Of a stretch of 64,000 bases of DNA, positions 57,073-64,000 are shown piece by piece (position 1 is the first letter of the stretch; each line of letters starts with the position of its first letter). The notes below the pieces were generated by a model. The model saw only the letters and a program-made list of their open reading frames with translations. It ran no database searches and had not been told where the DNA came from. The translations under genes were made by a program, and so were the position numbers. The stretch is taken from NCBI RefSeq assembly GCF_036330325.1, contig NZ_JAZDRO010000002.1, positions 1-64,000 on the forward strand, read 5' to 3'. Source of the DNA: Hyphobacterium marinum. Lineage in GTDB: Bacteria > Pseudomonadota > Alphaproteobacteria > Caulobacterales > Maricaulaceae.

Positions 57073-57495
57073 CTAGTCGTCGTCCCGCTCGGCGCGCTCG
57101 ATGGCCTTCTTCACGTCATAGGGGTCGGGCACCATTTTCAGGTCGAGATTGGATACGCCCCGGCCCGTCACCTTGATCGTCGCATAGCCAAGGATCTGCC
57201 CCAGGAAGGATTGCTCGAACTCGACTGTTTCAACGGCGGCAAGCTGCATCTCGTCGGACGAGATGTTGAAAAAGCCCTTCTTGAACACGATGCGGTGGGT
57301 CGTGACGGCGCGCTCGATTGTGAGGATGGGTATCCACACGAAGAGCAGGAAGACGAGCGAGATGCCGAGCGTGAACGGTGCCGCCGCGACCAGCAGCACC
57401 GTCCAGAACAGGCCGCCCGCATAGTGTAGCCAGTGCAGCGGAATGTTGCGGACGACGGTTTCGTCGTCGGCACTGGAGCGTGTCACATAACCCAT
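57073..57495 (-). CDS. Membrane protein with bacterial PH-type domain
   Basis: A 140-aa protein. Two closely spaced membrane segments (about residues 28-58) precede a PH-like (bPH2, YdbT-type) domain: TTHRIVFKKGFFNISSDEMQLAAVETVEF and the later GYATIKVTGRG (in part). Typical of small YdbS/YdbT-family proteins whose role is unknown. The start ATG at 57495 has AAGGG about ten bases upstream; a TTG at 57510 is unlikely. Confidence 0.75.
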   Translation of the reverse strand: MGYVTRSSADDETVVRNIPLHWLHYAGGLFWTVLLVAAAPFTLGISLVFLLFVWIPILTIERAVTTHRIVFKKGFFNISSDEMQLAAVETVEFEQSFLGQILGYATIKVTGRGVSNLDLKMVPDPYDVKKAIERAERDDD

Positions 57496-57707
57496 TGCCT
57501 GACCCTTCAAAATTATCGGCGCGCCAAACCGCCGCCCTCCCGTTAACCGGTAGTCGGCCGCAGCGTTCCACGGATGACCTGCCGCGAAATTACAGGCCAG
57601 AATTCCGGTCAGAAAATGGCGAACCGGTCACGTCCTTGATCCCGGGGTTTGACCGGCCCGGCGGCGCGGCTATCGTCACGCCAATCTGTCCCAGCGGAGC
57701 CCGACCC

Positions 57708-57920
57708 ATGAGTCCGACCCTGATCCTGCACGGCATGGCCGACGACAATGTCGTCTTCGCTCATTCCACCCGTCTTTTCCATGAACTGCAGGGGCGCGGC
57801 GAGATGTTCGAGATGATGACCTATCCGGGCCAGCGTCACGGTATTCGCGGCGAGGAACGCCAGCGCCACCGCACGCAGACAATCATGGACTTCTTCGACC
57901 GCCATCTGAAGGACGGCTAG
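57708..57920 (+). pseudogene. C-terminal remnant of an S9 (dipeptidyl-peptidase IV-like) peptidase
   Basis: Seventy codons match only the end of a prolyl-oligopeptidase-family enzyme: LILHGMADDNVVF (catalytic-type Asp), FEMMTYPGQRHGIRG (catalytic His) and TIMDFFDRHLKDG. The nucleophile serine and the rest of the hydrolase and propeller domains are missing, and the sequence just upstream is not S9-like. A GGAG lies before the ATG at 57708, so a short protein may still be made, but it could not be a working peptidase by itself. Its stop shares CTAG with the opposite gene. Confidence 0.7.
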
Positions 57921-58687
57921 AAGACCGGCAGGCTGCGTCCCGCCTCGTTGAGCGCCTTGCGGCGGGCCTTCCAGTCCGGCACGAGGCGCTCGACCACGGC
58001 CCAGTACGCCGGGGAATGGTTGGCTTCGACCAGGTGCGCCGCCTCGTGGGCGCAGACATAGTCGGACAGGGCGTCGTCCATCATGATCAGCCGCCAGTTG
58101 AGACGGATGACACCCTCGCTGTCGCAACTGCCCCAGCGGCGCTTCTGGTCGCGCACCATGACCTTGCGCACGCGCTTTCCCAGCGTCTCGGCATGGACGT
58201 GAACGCGCGGAGACAGATGTGTTTCGGCCGCGCGCCGGTACCAGCGCGTGACTGCGCCTCGTACGGCCGCGGTTCGCAGGCTGCCTTCGGCCTCAGGGTC
58301 GACCGAAACGATCAGCCTGTCTGCGTCGTGGGCAATTTTGGTCCGCACCCCCTTGGTCAGATCCTGGACCTTGAGCGCCAGCTCCTGTCCGCGAAACATC
58401 AATCGGTCGCCGGTCTCGAACCGGACCACCGGCGCGCGCGGGCGATCCGCCCATTCATCCAGTTTCGCGAGTATCCAGTCCTGACGCCCCGTTATCGCCC
58501 GCTCGATACGGTCGAGGCTGGCTCGGATCGGGGCGAAGACGGTCAATCCCGTCTCGCTGACCTGGAAAGCAATGGTGCGCCGCCGCGCGCTGCGCTTCAG
58601 CGTGAAGGAAACAGGGCGGCCACAGAGGTCGATCCTGCGGGTTTCGACAGCGGGAGATACCGGGCGGGATCGGGCCGTCCAGATCAC
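57917..58687 (-). CDS. YgjP-type (DUF45) zinc metallopeptidase
   Basis: A 256-aa protein. The metal motif HEAAHLVEANHSPAYW near residue 214 gives HExxH plus a third ligand. RRWGSCDSEGVIRLNWRLI upstream is diagnostic of the YgjP/WLM family. It starts at GTG 58687 overlapping the stop of msrC (GTGA), so translation is coupled. Substrate unknown. The stop shares CTAG with the convergent S9 remnant. Confidence 0.87.
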   Translation of the reverse strand: MIWTARSRPVSPAVETRRIDLCGRPVSFTLKRSARRRTIAFQVSETGLTVFAPIRASLDRIERAITGRQDWILAKLDEWADRPRAPVVRFETGDRLMFRGQELALKVQDLTKGVRTKIAHDADRLIVSVDPEAEGSLRTAAVRGAVTRWYRRAAETHLSPRVHVHAETLGKRVRKVMVRDQKRRWGSCDSEGVIRLNWRLIMMDDALSDYVCAHEAAHLVEANHSPAYWAVVERLVPDWKARRKALNEAGRSLPVF

Positions 58688-59160
58688 GCCGTCAGCAGGA
58701 TTTCGCAGATCGCTTCGAGCCCGGCCTGGTCGTCAGTGTCGAAGGCTGCAGGCTGTTCGGAATCGACATCGAGAACCGCGACAATCGCGCCATTGGCGTC
58801 GCGGACCGGCACGACGATTTCCGAATTCGTGCGGCTGTCGCAGGCGATGTGGCCGGGAAAGGCATGGACATCGGCGACGAGCTGGGTTTCGCCGCTGGCC
58901 GCCGCCGCGCCGCATACACCCTTGCCGAACGGAATGCGCAAACACCCCAGCGTGCCCTGGTAGGGGCCGACGACCAGCTCATCGGGCTTGTTCGGATCAA
59001 CTTCGTAAAATCCGGTCCAGAAAAACCGTGGCTCGAACGCCTGTGCCAGCAGGCAGGAGGCGGTCGCGAATCGGGCCGTGCGGCTGGTTTCGCCCTCGAT
59101 CACCGAGGCGATCTCCTTGGCAAGCTCGGCATAGCGGGCAGTTTTTTCGGAACGGGTCAT
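58684..59160 (-). CDS. msrC: Free methionine-(R)-sulfoxide reductase (GAF domain)
   Basis: A 158-aa GAF protein that reduces free Met-R-sulfoxide. The three catalytic and resolving cysteines of fRMsr are present in LGCLRIPFG, GVCGAAA and HIACDSR. FFWTGFYEVDPNKPDELVVG and NSEIVVPV complete the GAF pattern. The ATG at 59160 is chosen over an upstream extension because the family begins at about this point. Coupled to the YgjP-like gene. Confidence 0.9.
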   Translation of the reverse strand: MTRSEKTARYAELAKEIASVIEGETSRTARFATASCLLAQAFEPRFFWTGFYEVDPNKPDELVVGPYQGTLGCLRIPFGKGVCGAAAASGETQLVADVHAFPGHIACDSRTNSEIVVPVRDANGAIVAVLDVDSEQPAAFDTDDQAGLEAICEILLTA

Positions 59161-59276
59161 CACGAAAAGGCTTTCACGAGGAACAGGTGAAACGTGTATC
59201 GTGTCCCGCAGGACATGATTCAAGGGGCGACCGCCGGAATTGGTAGCCCCGCCATGACAATAACGGGGCCCATTCG

Positions 59277-60341
59277 GTGAAACTCACGCTCGATATCCGG
59301 TTTGTGCTGATCGTGCTGGTCCTGCTGGCGCTGTTCTGGCTCTTGCGGACCGCCGGAACGGTCCTCCTGCCCTTTCTGGTCGGGGCATTTCTCGCCGTGC
59401 TGCTCGAACCCCTGGTGCGCAAGACGTGTGAGTGGAACTGGCCGCGCTGGCTGGGGGCAATCCTGGCCACTGTCCTGGCCATTATCTTTATCGCCGGGCC
59501 AATCGCGGCCATTACGCCTATCCTCGTCCTGGAAGGTGCCGACCTGATCGAGCGCCTGCCGACCCTGCTCGACAATGCCGCGGCGTCAGTTGGGACGATG
59601 GCGGAAGGCTTCGGCCTGCAGCCGCCCGACATGACGCCTTCGGCGCTCCTCGGCGGCGAGGACGGCAATCTCATGGCGTCACTGACGGGCCGCATCGCGG
59701 GTTCGATTTCGGGCGTGCTTTCAGCGCTGATGTTCGCCATCCTGACACCAGTCGCGCTGTTCTTCCTGCTCAAGGACTGGCCGGGTGTCACCGAGGCTCT
59801 GAAGAAGCTGCCGCCGCGCCGCTACGCCGACCAGATCAAGGACATCGCCAGCGAGACCAATCTCCAGCTCGCCCGCTGGATGCGGGGACAGGCCGCTGTC
59901 ATCGTCATCATGGCCGTCTATCACGCGGCCGGCCTGTTCCTGATCGGGCTCAACTATTCGGTTGCCATCGGCATCCTGACCGGGCTGTCAGCGATCATTC
60001 CGGTCGTCGGCAATCTGATCTTCTTCTCGCTCGCGCTGATCGTCGCGGCCAACCAGTTCGACACGATCTGGCCGATCCTCGCCGTCATCGCCATCTATGG
60101 GACGGCGCAAGTGCTGGAAACGGCCATCCTCGCGCCGCGCCTGATCGGGGACCAGTTGCGCTTGCATCCGCTGTGGATCATGGCCGGCTTGCTGGTCGGT
60201 GGCACGCTGTTTGGTATTCTGGGCGCATTGCTGGCCTTGCCTGCTGTAGCCGCAATCAGCGTGCTGGCCAAGCACGGGCTGAAAGCCTGGCGCGACAGCG
60301 AAATCTACAAGGACCCCGGCGACGCCGCGGAAACGAACTGA
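59277..60341 (+). CDS. AI-2E family permease
   Basis: A 354-aa polytopic membrane protein of the AI-2E/PerM family: two helices at the N-terminus (FVLIVLVLLALFWLLRTAG, LPFLVGAFLAVLLEPLV), a long amphipathic stretch, and the C-terminal hairpins with GLSAIIPVVGNLIFF and LVGGTLFGILGALLALPAVA. The family includes Na+/H+ antiporters and possible quorum-signal exporters; this one cannot be assigned. It starts at a GTG at 59277. It is 12 bases from the next gene on the same strand. Confidence 0.88.
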   Translation: MKLTLDIRFVLIVLVLLALFWLLRTAGTVLLPFLVGAFLAVLLEPLVRKTCEWNWPRWLGAILATVLAIIFIAGPIAAITPILVLEGADLIERLPTLLDNAAASVGTMAEGFGLQPPDMTPSALLGGEDGNLMASLTGRIAGSISGVLSALMFAILTPVALFFLLKDWPGVTEALKKLPPRRYADQIKDIASETNLQLARWMRGQAAVIVIMAVYHAAGLFLIGLNYSVAIGILTGLSAIIPVVGNLIFFSLALIVAANQFDTIWPILAVIAIYGTAQVLETAILAPRLIGDQLRLHPLWIMAGLLVGGTLFGILGALLALPAVAAISVLAKHGLKAWRDSEIYKDPGDAAETN

Positions 60342-60353
60342 CGGGCTGAACCC

Positions 60354-61310
60354 ATGGATTATCTCCTTCTCGTTGGTGGTTTGATCCTGCTTGCGGTGGG
60401 CGGCGATGTCCTTGTGCGCGGTGCCTCGGGTGCGGCCTCGCGCTTGGGTGTTTCGCCGCTGCTGATCGGGCTGGTCCTGGTCGGTTTCGGAACGTCCATG
60501 CCCGAGCTGACCACCAGCGTTCAGGCCGCCCTCGCCGGGTCTCCGGGCATCGCCGCGGGCAATGTCGTCGGTTCGAATATCGCCAACATTCTCCTGATCC
60601 TGGGTGTCGCCGCCCTGATCCGGTCCATCCCGGTTTCGGCCTCAGCGCTGCGACGCGACGGCGGATTCCTCGCCGCGTCCCAGATCCTCGCCGCCGTGCT
60701 GATCCTGATGACGCCGGTCGGACGGATGTCGGGCTGTATTCTGGTCGCGGCCGTGCTGGTCTATGTGGGCCTGAGCTATTGGCTCGATCGCCGCCGCACC
60801 AGCGCCGCGGCCAAGCTTCACGCGGCTGAAGCTGAAAGCGTGCCGGATGTCCCCGGCGGGCTCGTCGCGGCACTCTTGCTGTTTGGCCTCGGCCTGGCCG
60901 GGATCATTTTCGGCGCGCGCCTGCTGGTCGACGGGGCGGTCAGCATTGCGCGGGATCTCGGCGTCTCGGAGACCGTGATCGGGCTCAGCATCGTCGCGGT
61001 CGGAACCTCCCTGCCCGAACTTGCCGCATCGGTCTCGGCGGCGCTGAAACGTCAGGGCGATATCGCGCTGGGGAATATCATCGGCTCGAACATCTTCAAC
61101 GTCACCGCCATTCTCGGCGTGACCGCACTGGTCCGCCCCGTCGCCGTGCCGGACATGATCCTGCAAGTCGATCTGTGGGTGATGCTGGGGGCCGCCGCCG
61201 CGCTGCTGGCCTTCGCGTGGACGGGACGCCGCATCCAGCGGTGGGAGGGCGGCGTCTTGCTCGCCTTCTATCTCGCCTACACGGCCTGGCTTGCGACGTC
61301 GGCGCTCTAG
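60354..61310 (+). CDS. Calcium/sodium antiporter, YrbG/CaxA type
   Basis: A 318-aa membrane protein with two inverted alpha-repeats of the cation/Ca exchanger family. GFGTSMPELTTSVQAA with GNVVGSNIANILLILG near residue 45, and AVGTSLPELAASVSAA with GNIIGSNIFNVTAILG near 215, are the paired signatures with the ion-binding glutamates. About ten helices. The ATG follows the permease after 12 bases. Its TAG stop shares CTAG with the convergent M28 gene. Confidence 0.92.
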   Translation: MDYLLLVGGLILLAVGGDVLVRGASGAASRLGVSPLLIGLVLVGFGTSMPELTTSVQAALAGSPGIAAGNVVGSNIANILLILGVAALIRSIPVSASALRRDGGFLAASQILAAVLILMTPVGRMSGCILVAAVLVYVGLSYWLDRRRTSAAAKLHAAEAESVPDVPGGLVAALLLFGLGLAGIIFGARLLVDGAVSIARDLGVSETVIGLSIVAVGTSLPELAASVSAALKRQGDIALGNIIGSNIFNVTAILGVTALVRPVAVPDMILQVDLWVMLGAAAALLAFAWTGRRIQRWEGGVLLAFYLAYTAWLATSAL

Positions 61311-62677
61311 TCACCGAAACTGCCCGCAGGTCCGGGAAAGACGACCGGACTTTCCGCGCCGTTCTCCGCCACCGACGCCACGCCAAAATAGAAATTGTCG
61401 ATGACGATGTTCTCCAGCGTGTATTCGGTGACATTCCCGACCCAGCGGCTGTTCGTCCATTGCGGCGCGTCGGTCGGACGCCAATAGACCCGGTAACCGG
61501 CGAGATTTGCCGCCTGCCCGGCATCCGGGGCCGACCAGCGCAATGTCGTGCTGGGCTGGACTGCGCCCTCGATTTCAACATTCGCCGGGAAGGGCGGCGC
61601 GGAGGCGAGCAGCGCCAGCGTTGCAACATTGAGGCTGGTCAGTTTCGCCGCGTGGTCGAAATCGACGCCGTCGAGCACGTCGCCGTATTCGCGACCGTCC
61701 TCGGTGCGCAAATCCTGGTGCTGGCGGTCATAATGCTCGTGCGTCTCCATGATCCGCACGCCGGGGAAGCCGGCATCGTTGAACGGGCGGTGGTGGCCGC
61801 CACGCCCGAACCGGTCGAGCCGATAGACCATCATCACATCCAGATTGGTTAGGTACTGGTCGGCGACCCGGTCGATATAGCGCGCCAGATTGCGTGACGG
61901 GCTGTCGACTTCGCCGCCGGTGAAGCGGCGAATGCGGGCTTCTTCCGGCGTTTCCACCGCGCGGGTGCCCTCGGAAAAGACCCGTGCCGTGGTGTTGCTG
62001 ATGACGCCGTCAATGCCCTCGATATTGCTGATCATGTCGTTATTGAGCACGGCCTTGATACGCCAGCTCTGCTCAAGTGCGTGGGCGGCAACGATCTGTC
62101 CGCCGAACAGGCCCTGTTCTTCGCCCGACAGCCCGGCATAGATGATCGAGCCGGCGAATTCGCGCTGCGAAAGGACGCGCGCGGCCTCGATGACACCAGC
62201 CATGCCCGACGCATTGTCATTGGCCCCGGGGGAGTCCGAAGTGCCATCCAGCGGATCGGTGACGCGGCTGTCGATATCGCCCGACATCATCACATAGCGG
62301 TCCGGGTCGAGCGTGCCGCGCTGGATCGCCAGCACGGAAACGACTTCGGTCGGTTCAGGAATACGCGTCTCGCCCGAAATCGTGTCAGAGACATAGATAA
62401 CCTCCAGACAGCCGCCACAGTCGGCCGAAATCCGCTCGAATTCCTCGAAGATCCAGCGCCGAGCCGCGCCGATGCCCCGTGTGTCGCTTTCGGTTTCGGA
62501 CAGGGTATGGCGTGTCCCGAATTCGGCAAGCGTACGGATGTCGGACTCAATCCGGTCAGCCGAGACCGCCGCCACCGTCTCGTAAACGAAGGGCACTTCG
62601 GTCGATGGAACAGCCTGCGCCATCACTGGCGCGGACAGGATGGCGGCAAGCGCCGTGGCGGTAGTGAAGCGGGTCAT
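61307..62677 (-). CDS. Secreted M28-family metallopeptidase with FnIII-like C-terminus
   Basis: A 456-aa protein with signal peptide (MTRFTTATALAAILSAPVMAQ). Aminopeptidase-like M28 core: SGDIDSR near residue 132 where most relatives have H-x-D, PGANDNASGMAG near 150, the catalytic GLSGEEQGLFGG near 182, LNNDMISN, and a late histidine in THEHYDRQH. The first position reads Asp134 rather than His. The C-terminal 90 residues resemble a fibronectin III-type domain (TLRWSAPDAGQAANLAGYRV). Periplasmic or extracellular peptidase likely. Confidence 0.85.
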   Translation of the reverse strand: MTRFTTATALAAILSAPVMAQAVPSTEVPFVYETVAAVSADRIESDIRTLAEFGTRHTLSETESDTRGIGAARRWIFEEFERISADCGGCLEVIYVSDTISGETRIPEPTEVVSVLAIQRGTLDPDRYVMMSGDIDSRVTDPLDGTSDSPGANDNASGMAGVIEAARVLSQREFAGSIIYAGLSGEEQGLFGGQIVAAHALEQSWRIKAVLNNDMISNIEGIDGVISNTTARVFSEGTRAVETPEEARIRRFTGGEVDSPSRNLARYIDRVADQYLTNLDVMMVYRLDRFGRGGHHRPFNDAGFPGVRIMETHEHYDRQHQDLRTEDGREYGDVLDGVDFDHAAKLTSLNVATLALLASAPPFPANVEIEGAVQPSTTLRWSAPDAGQAANLAGYRVYWRPTDAPQWTNSRWVGNVTEYTLENIVIDNFYFGVASVAENGAESPVVFPGPAGSFGD

Positions 62678-62722
62678 GGCAAGTTTCTCCGGTCATCTGA
62701 GCGGAGAGACTCTAGAGAGTTT

Positions 62723-63271
62723 TCATCTCTCCTGCGACACCTGTACCAATTCACCGCCCGGCACGGTCTCAAACGTCTCGATATTGACTTCACGCTTGAT
62801 GAAAACGGCGAACAGCAGGGTCGCGACGAAAGCCATTGACGCGGCTCCTGCAGCAAAGCTGTAGACGTGGCTGGCCCGGACATGGCGGAAGGGACCACTG
62901 CGGAGTCGAGTCACATTGCGCCTCGGCAGACTGCCCGCCGGGACAGGCACGGTGGCAAGCTGATACCCGACGCGCGGCACTGTCACGATCAGGTCGGCAG
63001 GCCCCGCGATCCGGCGCAGGCGAGAAACCGCCTGGGTCAGGGCCTCGTCCGATCCTTCCTCTCCCCAGACCCGGTCGAGCAGTTCGTCGCGGGTCACAGG
63101 TGTCGTGCCATGGTCGATGAGGATCGAAAGCACGCCGGCGACTTTCGGCTCCAGGCGGATCGAGTCACCATTGGCCGCGAGCAGGCTGCGGTCGCGGTCG
63201 AAGATGACTTCGCCGATGGACACACAGCGCGAACCGCGGACGGTAGCGGAAATCGGAGCTTGGGTATTCAT
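62723..63271 (-). CDS. ToxR/CadC-like membrane-anchored winged-helix regulator
   Basis: A 182-aa protein. The first 110 residues form an OmpR/PhoB-type winged helix (RLEPKVAGVLSILIDHG, TRDELLDRVWG, LTQAVSRLRRI, the wing VPRVGYQL). One membrane helix follows (about residues 138-160, ending in VATLLFAVFIKR) with a short periplasmic tail. No receiver domain. Such one-component regulators sense signals across the membrane. It is divergent from the serine hydrolase and just upstream of the M28 gene on the same strand; either could be a target. ATG at 63271. Confidence 0.85.
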   Translation of the reverse strand: MNTQAPISATVRGSRCVSIGEVIFDRDRSLLAANGDSIRLEPKVAGVLSILIDHGTTPVTRDELLDRVWGEEGSDEALTQAVSRLRRIAGPADLIVTVPRVGYQLATVPVPAGSLPRRNVTRLRSGPFRHVRASHVYSFAAGAASMAFVATLLFAVFIKREVNIETFETVPGGELVQVSQER

Positions 63272-63362
63272 ACCGTCACCTTTCGAAGACGTTTCGGTCA
63301 GGACTGTAACCGCGTAGTAGCGTAGCCGACGGGTCTTCTTTCACAACTGACGAGCCTGGAAC

Positions 63363-64000
63363 ATGACCATCTTTTCATCCCTTGTCCTTGCCACCGCCCT
63401 GCAGGCCGCCGCGCCACCCGCCGTGTTGGAAGCCGGCACTCCCGCAGAGGTCGCCGCGCGCCTGTCCGCTGCCTACGAACCCATCGCCGAGGCCGGATTT
63501 TCAGGCATCGTTGTGGTCACACATGATGGAGAAATCATTCACGAAGCCGCTTTTGGCGCGGCCAATTATGAAACGGACGAACCGTTTACCACCTCCACGA
63601 CCGTCGACATGGCCTCCATTGTCAAGACGTATACCGGCATGATGGCGGCCCAGCTGATTGCGGATGGCCGCCTGTCGCCGGACGATACGCTGGCCGACTT
63701 CTTTCCCACGGCTCCTGCCGACAAGGCGGGAATTACCCTCCACCAATTGCTGACCCATTCGTCCGGCCTGCCCGGTGCAGTGGCCGATGACGCAGCCCAG
63801 ATCGATACTGCCGAGTTGCTGGATCTGGCCTTCGGTGCCGATCTCCTGTTCGAGCCTGGCACGCGTTATCACTACTCGAACACGGCATTCTCCCTGGTCG
63901 CGGCGATCATCGAACAGATCACTGGGTCGTCGTATGAAGACTATCTGCTGGACGAATACCTGCACCCCGCCGGGATCCGCCGCACTGGCTATGGCCGGGC
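63363..64000 (+). CDS. Serine hydrolase, class C beta-lactamase-like (cut by window end)
   Basis: The first 212 codons of a penicillin-binding-protein-like (class C) hydrolase with a signal peptide (MTIFSSLVLATALQAAA). The SxxK motif appears as MASIVKTYTG, the segment LLTHSSGLPG and the tyrosine motif RYHYSNTAF (YxN) follow at family spacing. The substrate is unclear: esterase, D-aminopeptidase or beta-lactamase-like activity. No stop codon is reached before base 64000, so the C-terminal part lies outside the window. ATG at 63363. Confidence 0.88.
   Translation, partial: MTIFSSLVLATALQAAAPPAVLEAGTPAEVAARLSAAYEPIAEAGFSGIVVVTHDGEIIHEAAFGAANYETDEPFTTSTTVDMASIVKTYTGMMAAQLIADGRLSPDDTLADFFPTAPADKAGITLHQLLTHSSGLPGAVADDAAQIDTAELLDLAFGADLLFEPGTRYHYSNTAFSLVAAIIEQITGSSYEDYLLDEYLHPAGIRRTGYGR

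Noticed and set aside
57378..57707. Upstream extension of the S9 remnant
   Set aside because: The open frame continues upstream but its translation is Arg/Pro/Ser-rich and antisense to the PH-domain gene, with no similarity to S9 peptidases.

Overview
This is a GC-rich chromosomal window from an alphaproteobacterium, most likely of the Caulobacterales/Hyphomonadales/Maricaulales group. The evidence is the gene order of the division and cell-wall (dcw) cluster running on into lpxC, bamD, recN and ligA, a CtrA-type box (TTAA-N7-TTAA) with GANTC (CcrM) sites in the ftsZ promoter, a two-chain MetH next to an ArsR-methyltransferase fusion, and many GC-rich intergenic hairpin repeats of the kind scattered through such genomes. 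I saw no tRNA, rRNA operon, CRISPR array or recognisable transposase. The one structural RNA I can support is RNase P RNA.

Layout. 1-8.3 kb (+ strand): UvrD/PcrA helicase, a lipoprotein, PrmA, an arsR-arsI organoarsenical pair, a small convergent gene, an M24B aminopeptidase P and a translationally coupled lipoprotein. 8.5-34.8 kb (- strand): a nearly unbroken dcw cluster read leftward: mraZ, rsmH, ftsL, ftsI, murE, murF, mraY, murD, ftsW, murG, murC, murB, a low-molecular-weight tyrosine phosphatase, ddl, ftsQ, ftsA, ftsZ, then lpxC, bamD, recN and ligA. Most junctions overlap by ATGA or GTGA, implying translational coupling. An M20 peptidase on the + strand sits between recN and ligA. rnpB (35.0-35.4 kb) lies just upstream of mraZ.

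35.4-42.6 kb: a DUF2306-like membrane protein, repeat-rich DNA, an AmiD-like amidase, a small membrane protein, a TerB/J-domain co-chaperone, a fused HyuA-HyuB (5-oxoprolinase-like) enzyme and a secreted FAS1 protein ending in a strong terminator. 42.66-44.69 kb is an AT-richer island: a HipA-like kinase gene and a HIRAN-domain gene overlapping by ATGA, preceded by a frameshifted coding remnant. This is the best candidate in the window for a poorly described conflict, toxin or repair system.

44.7-64 kb: a RimB-RimK-M14 cluster, two secreted proteins, a pirin, the operon arsR-methyltransferase/metF/metH-N/metH-C, EttA, a PH-domain membrane protein, a truncated S9-peptidase remnant, a YgjP-type metallopeptidase coupled to free-methionine-R-sulfoxide reductase, an AI-2E family permease, a Ca/Na antiporter, an M28 peptidase, a ToxR-like membrane-anchored regulator, and a serine hydrolase cut by the window end.

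How the genes work together: the dcw block makes and flips lipid II (Mur enzymes, Ddl, MraY, MurG), builds the septum (FtsZ, A, Q, L, I, W) and links to envelope biogenesis (LpxC, BamD). Division control is suggested by the CtrA/GANTC ftsZ promoter and the MraZ-type repeats. The metF-metH operon, with MsrC further on, handles one-carbon and methionine metabolism.
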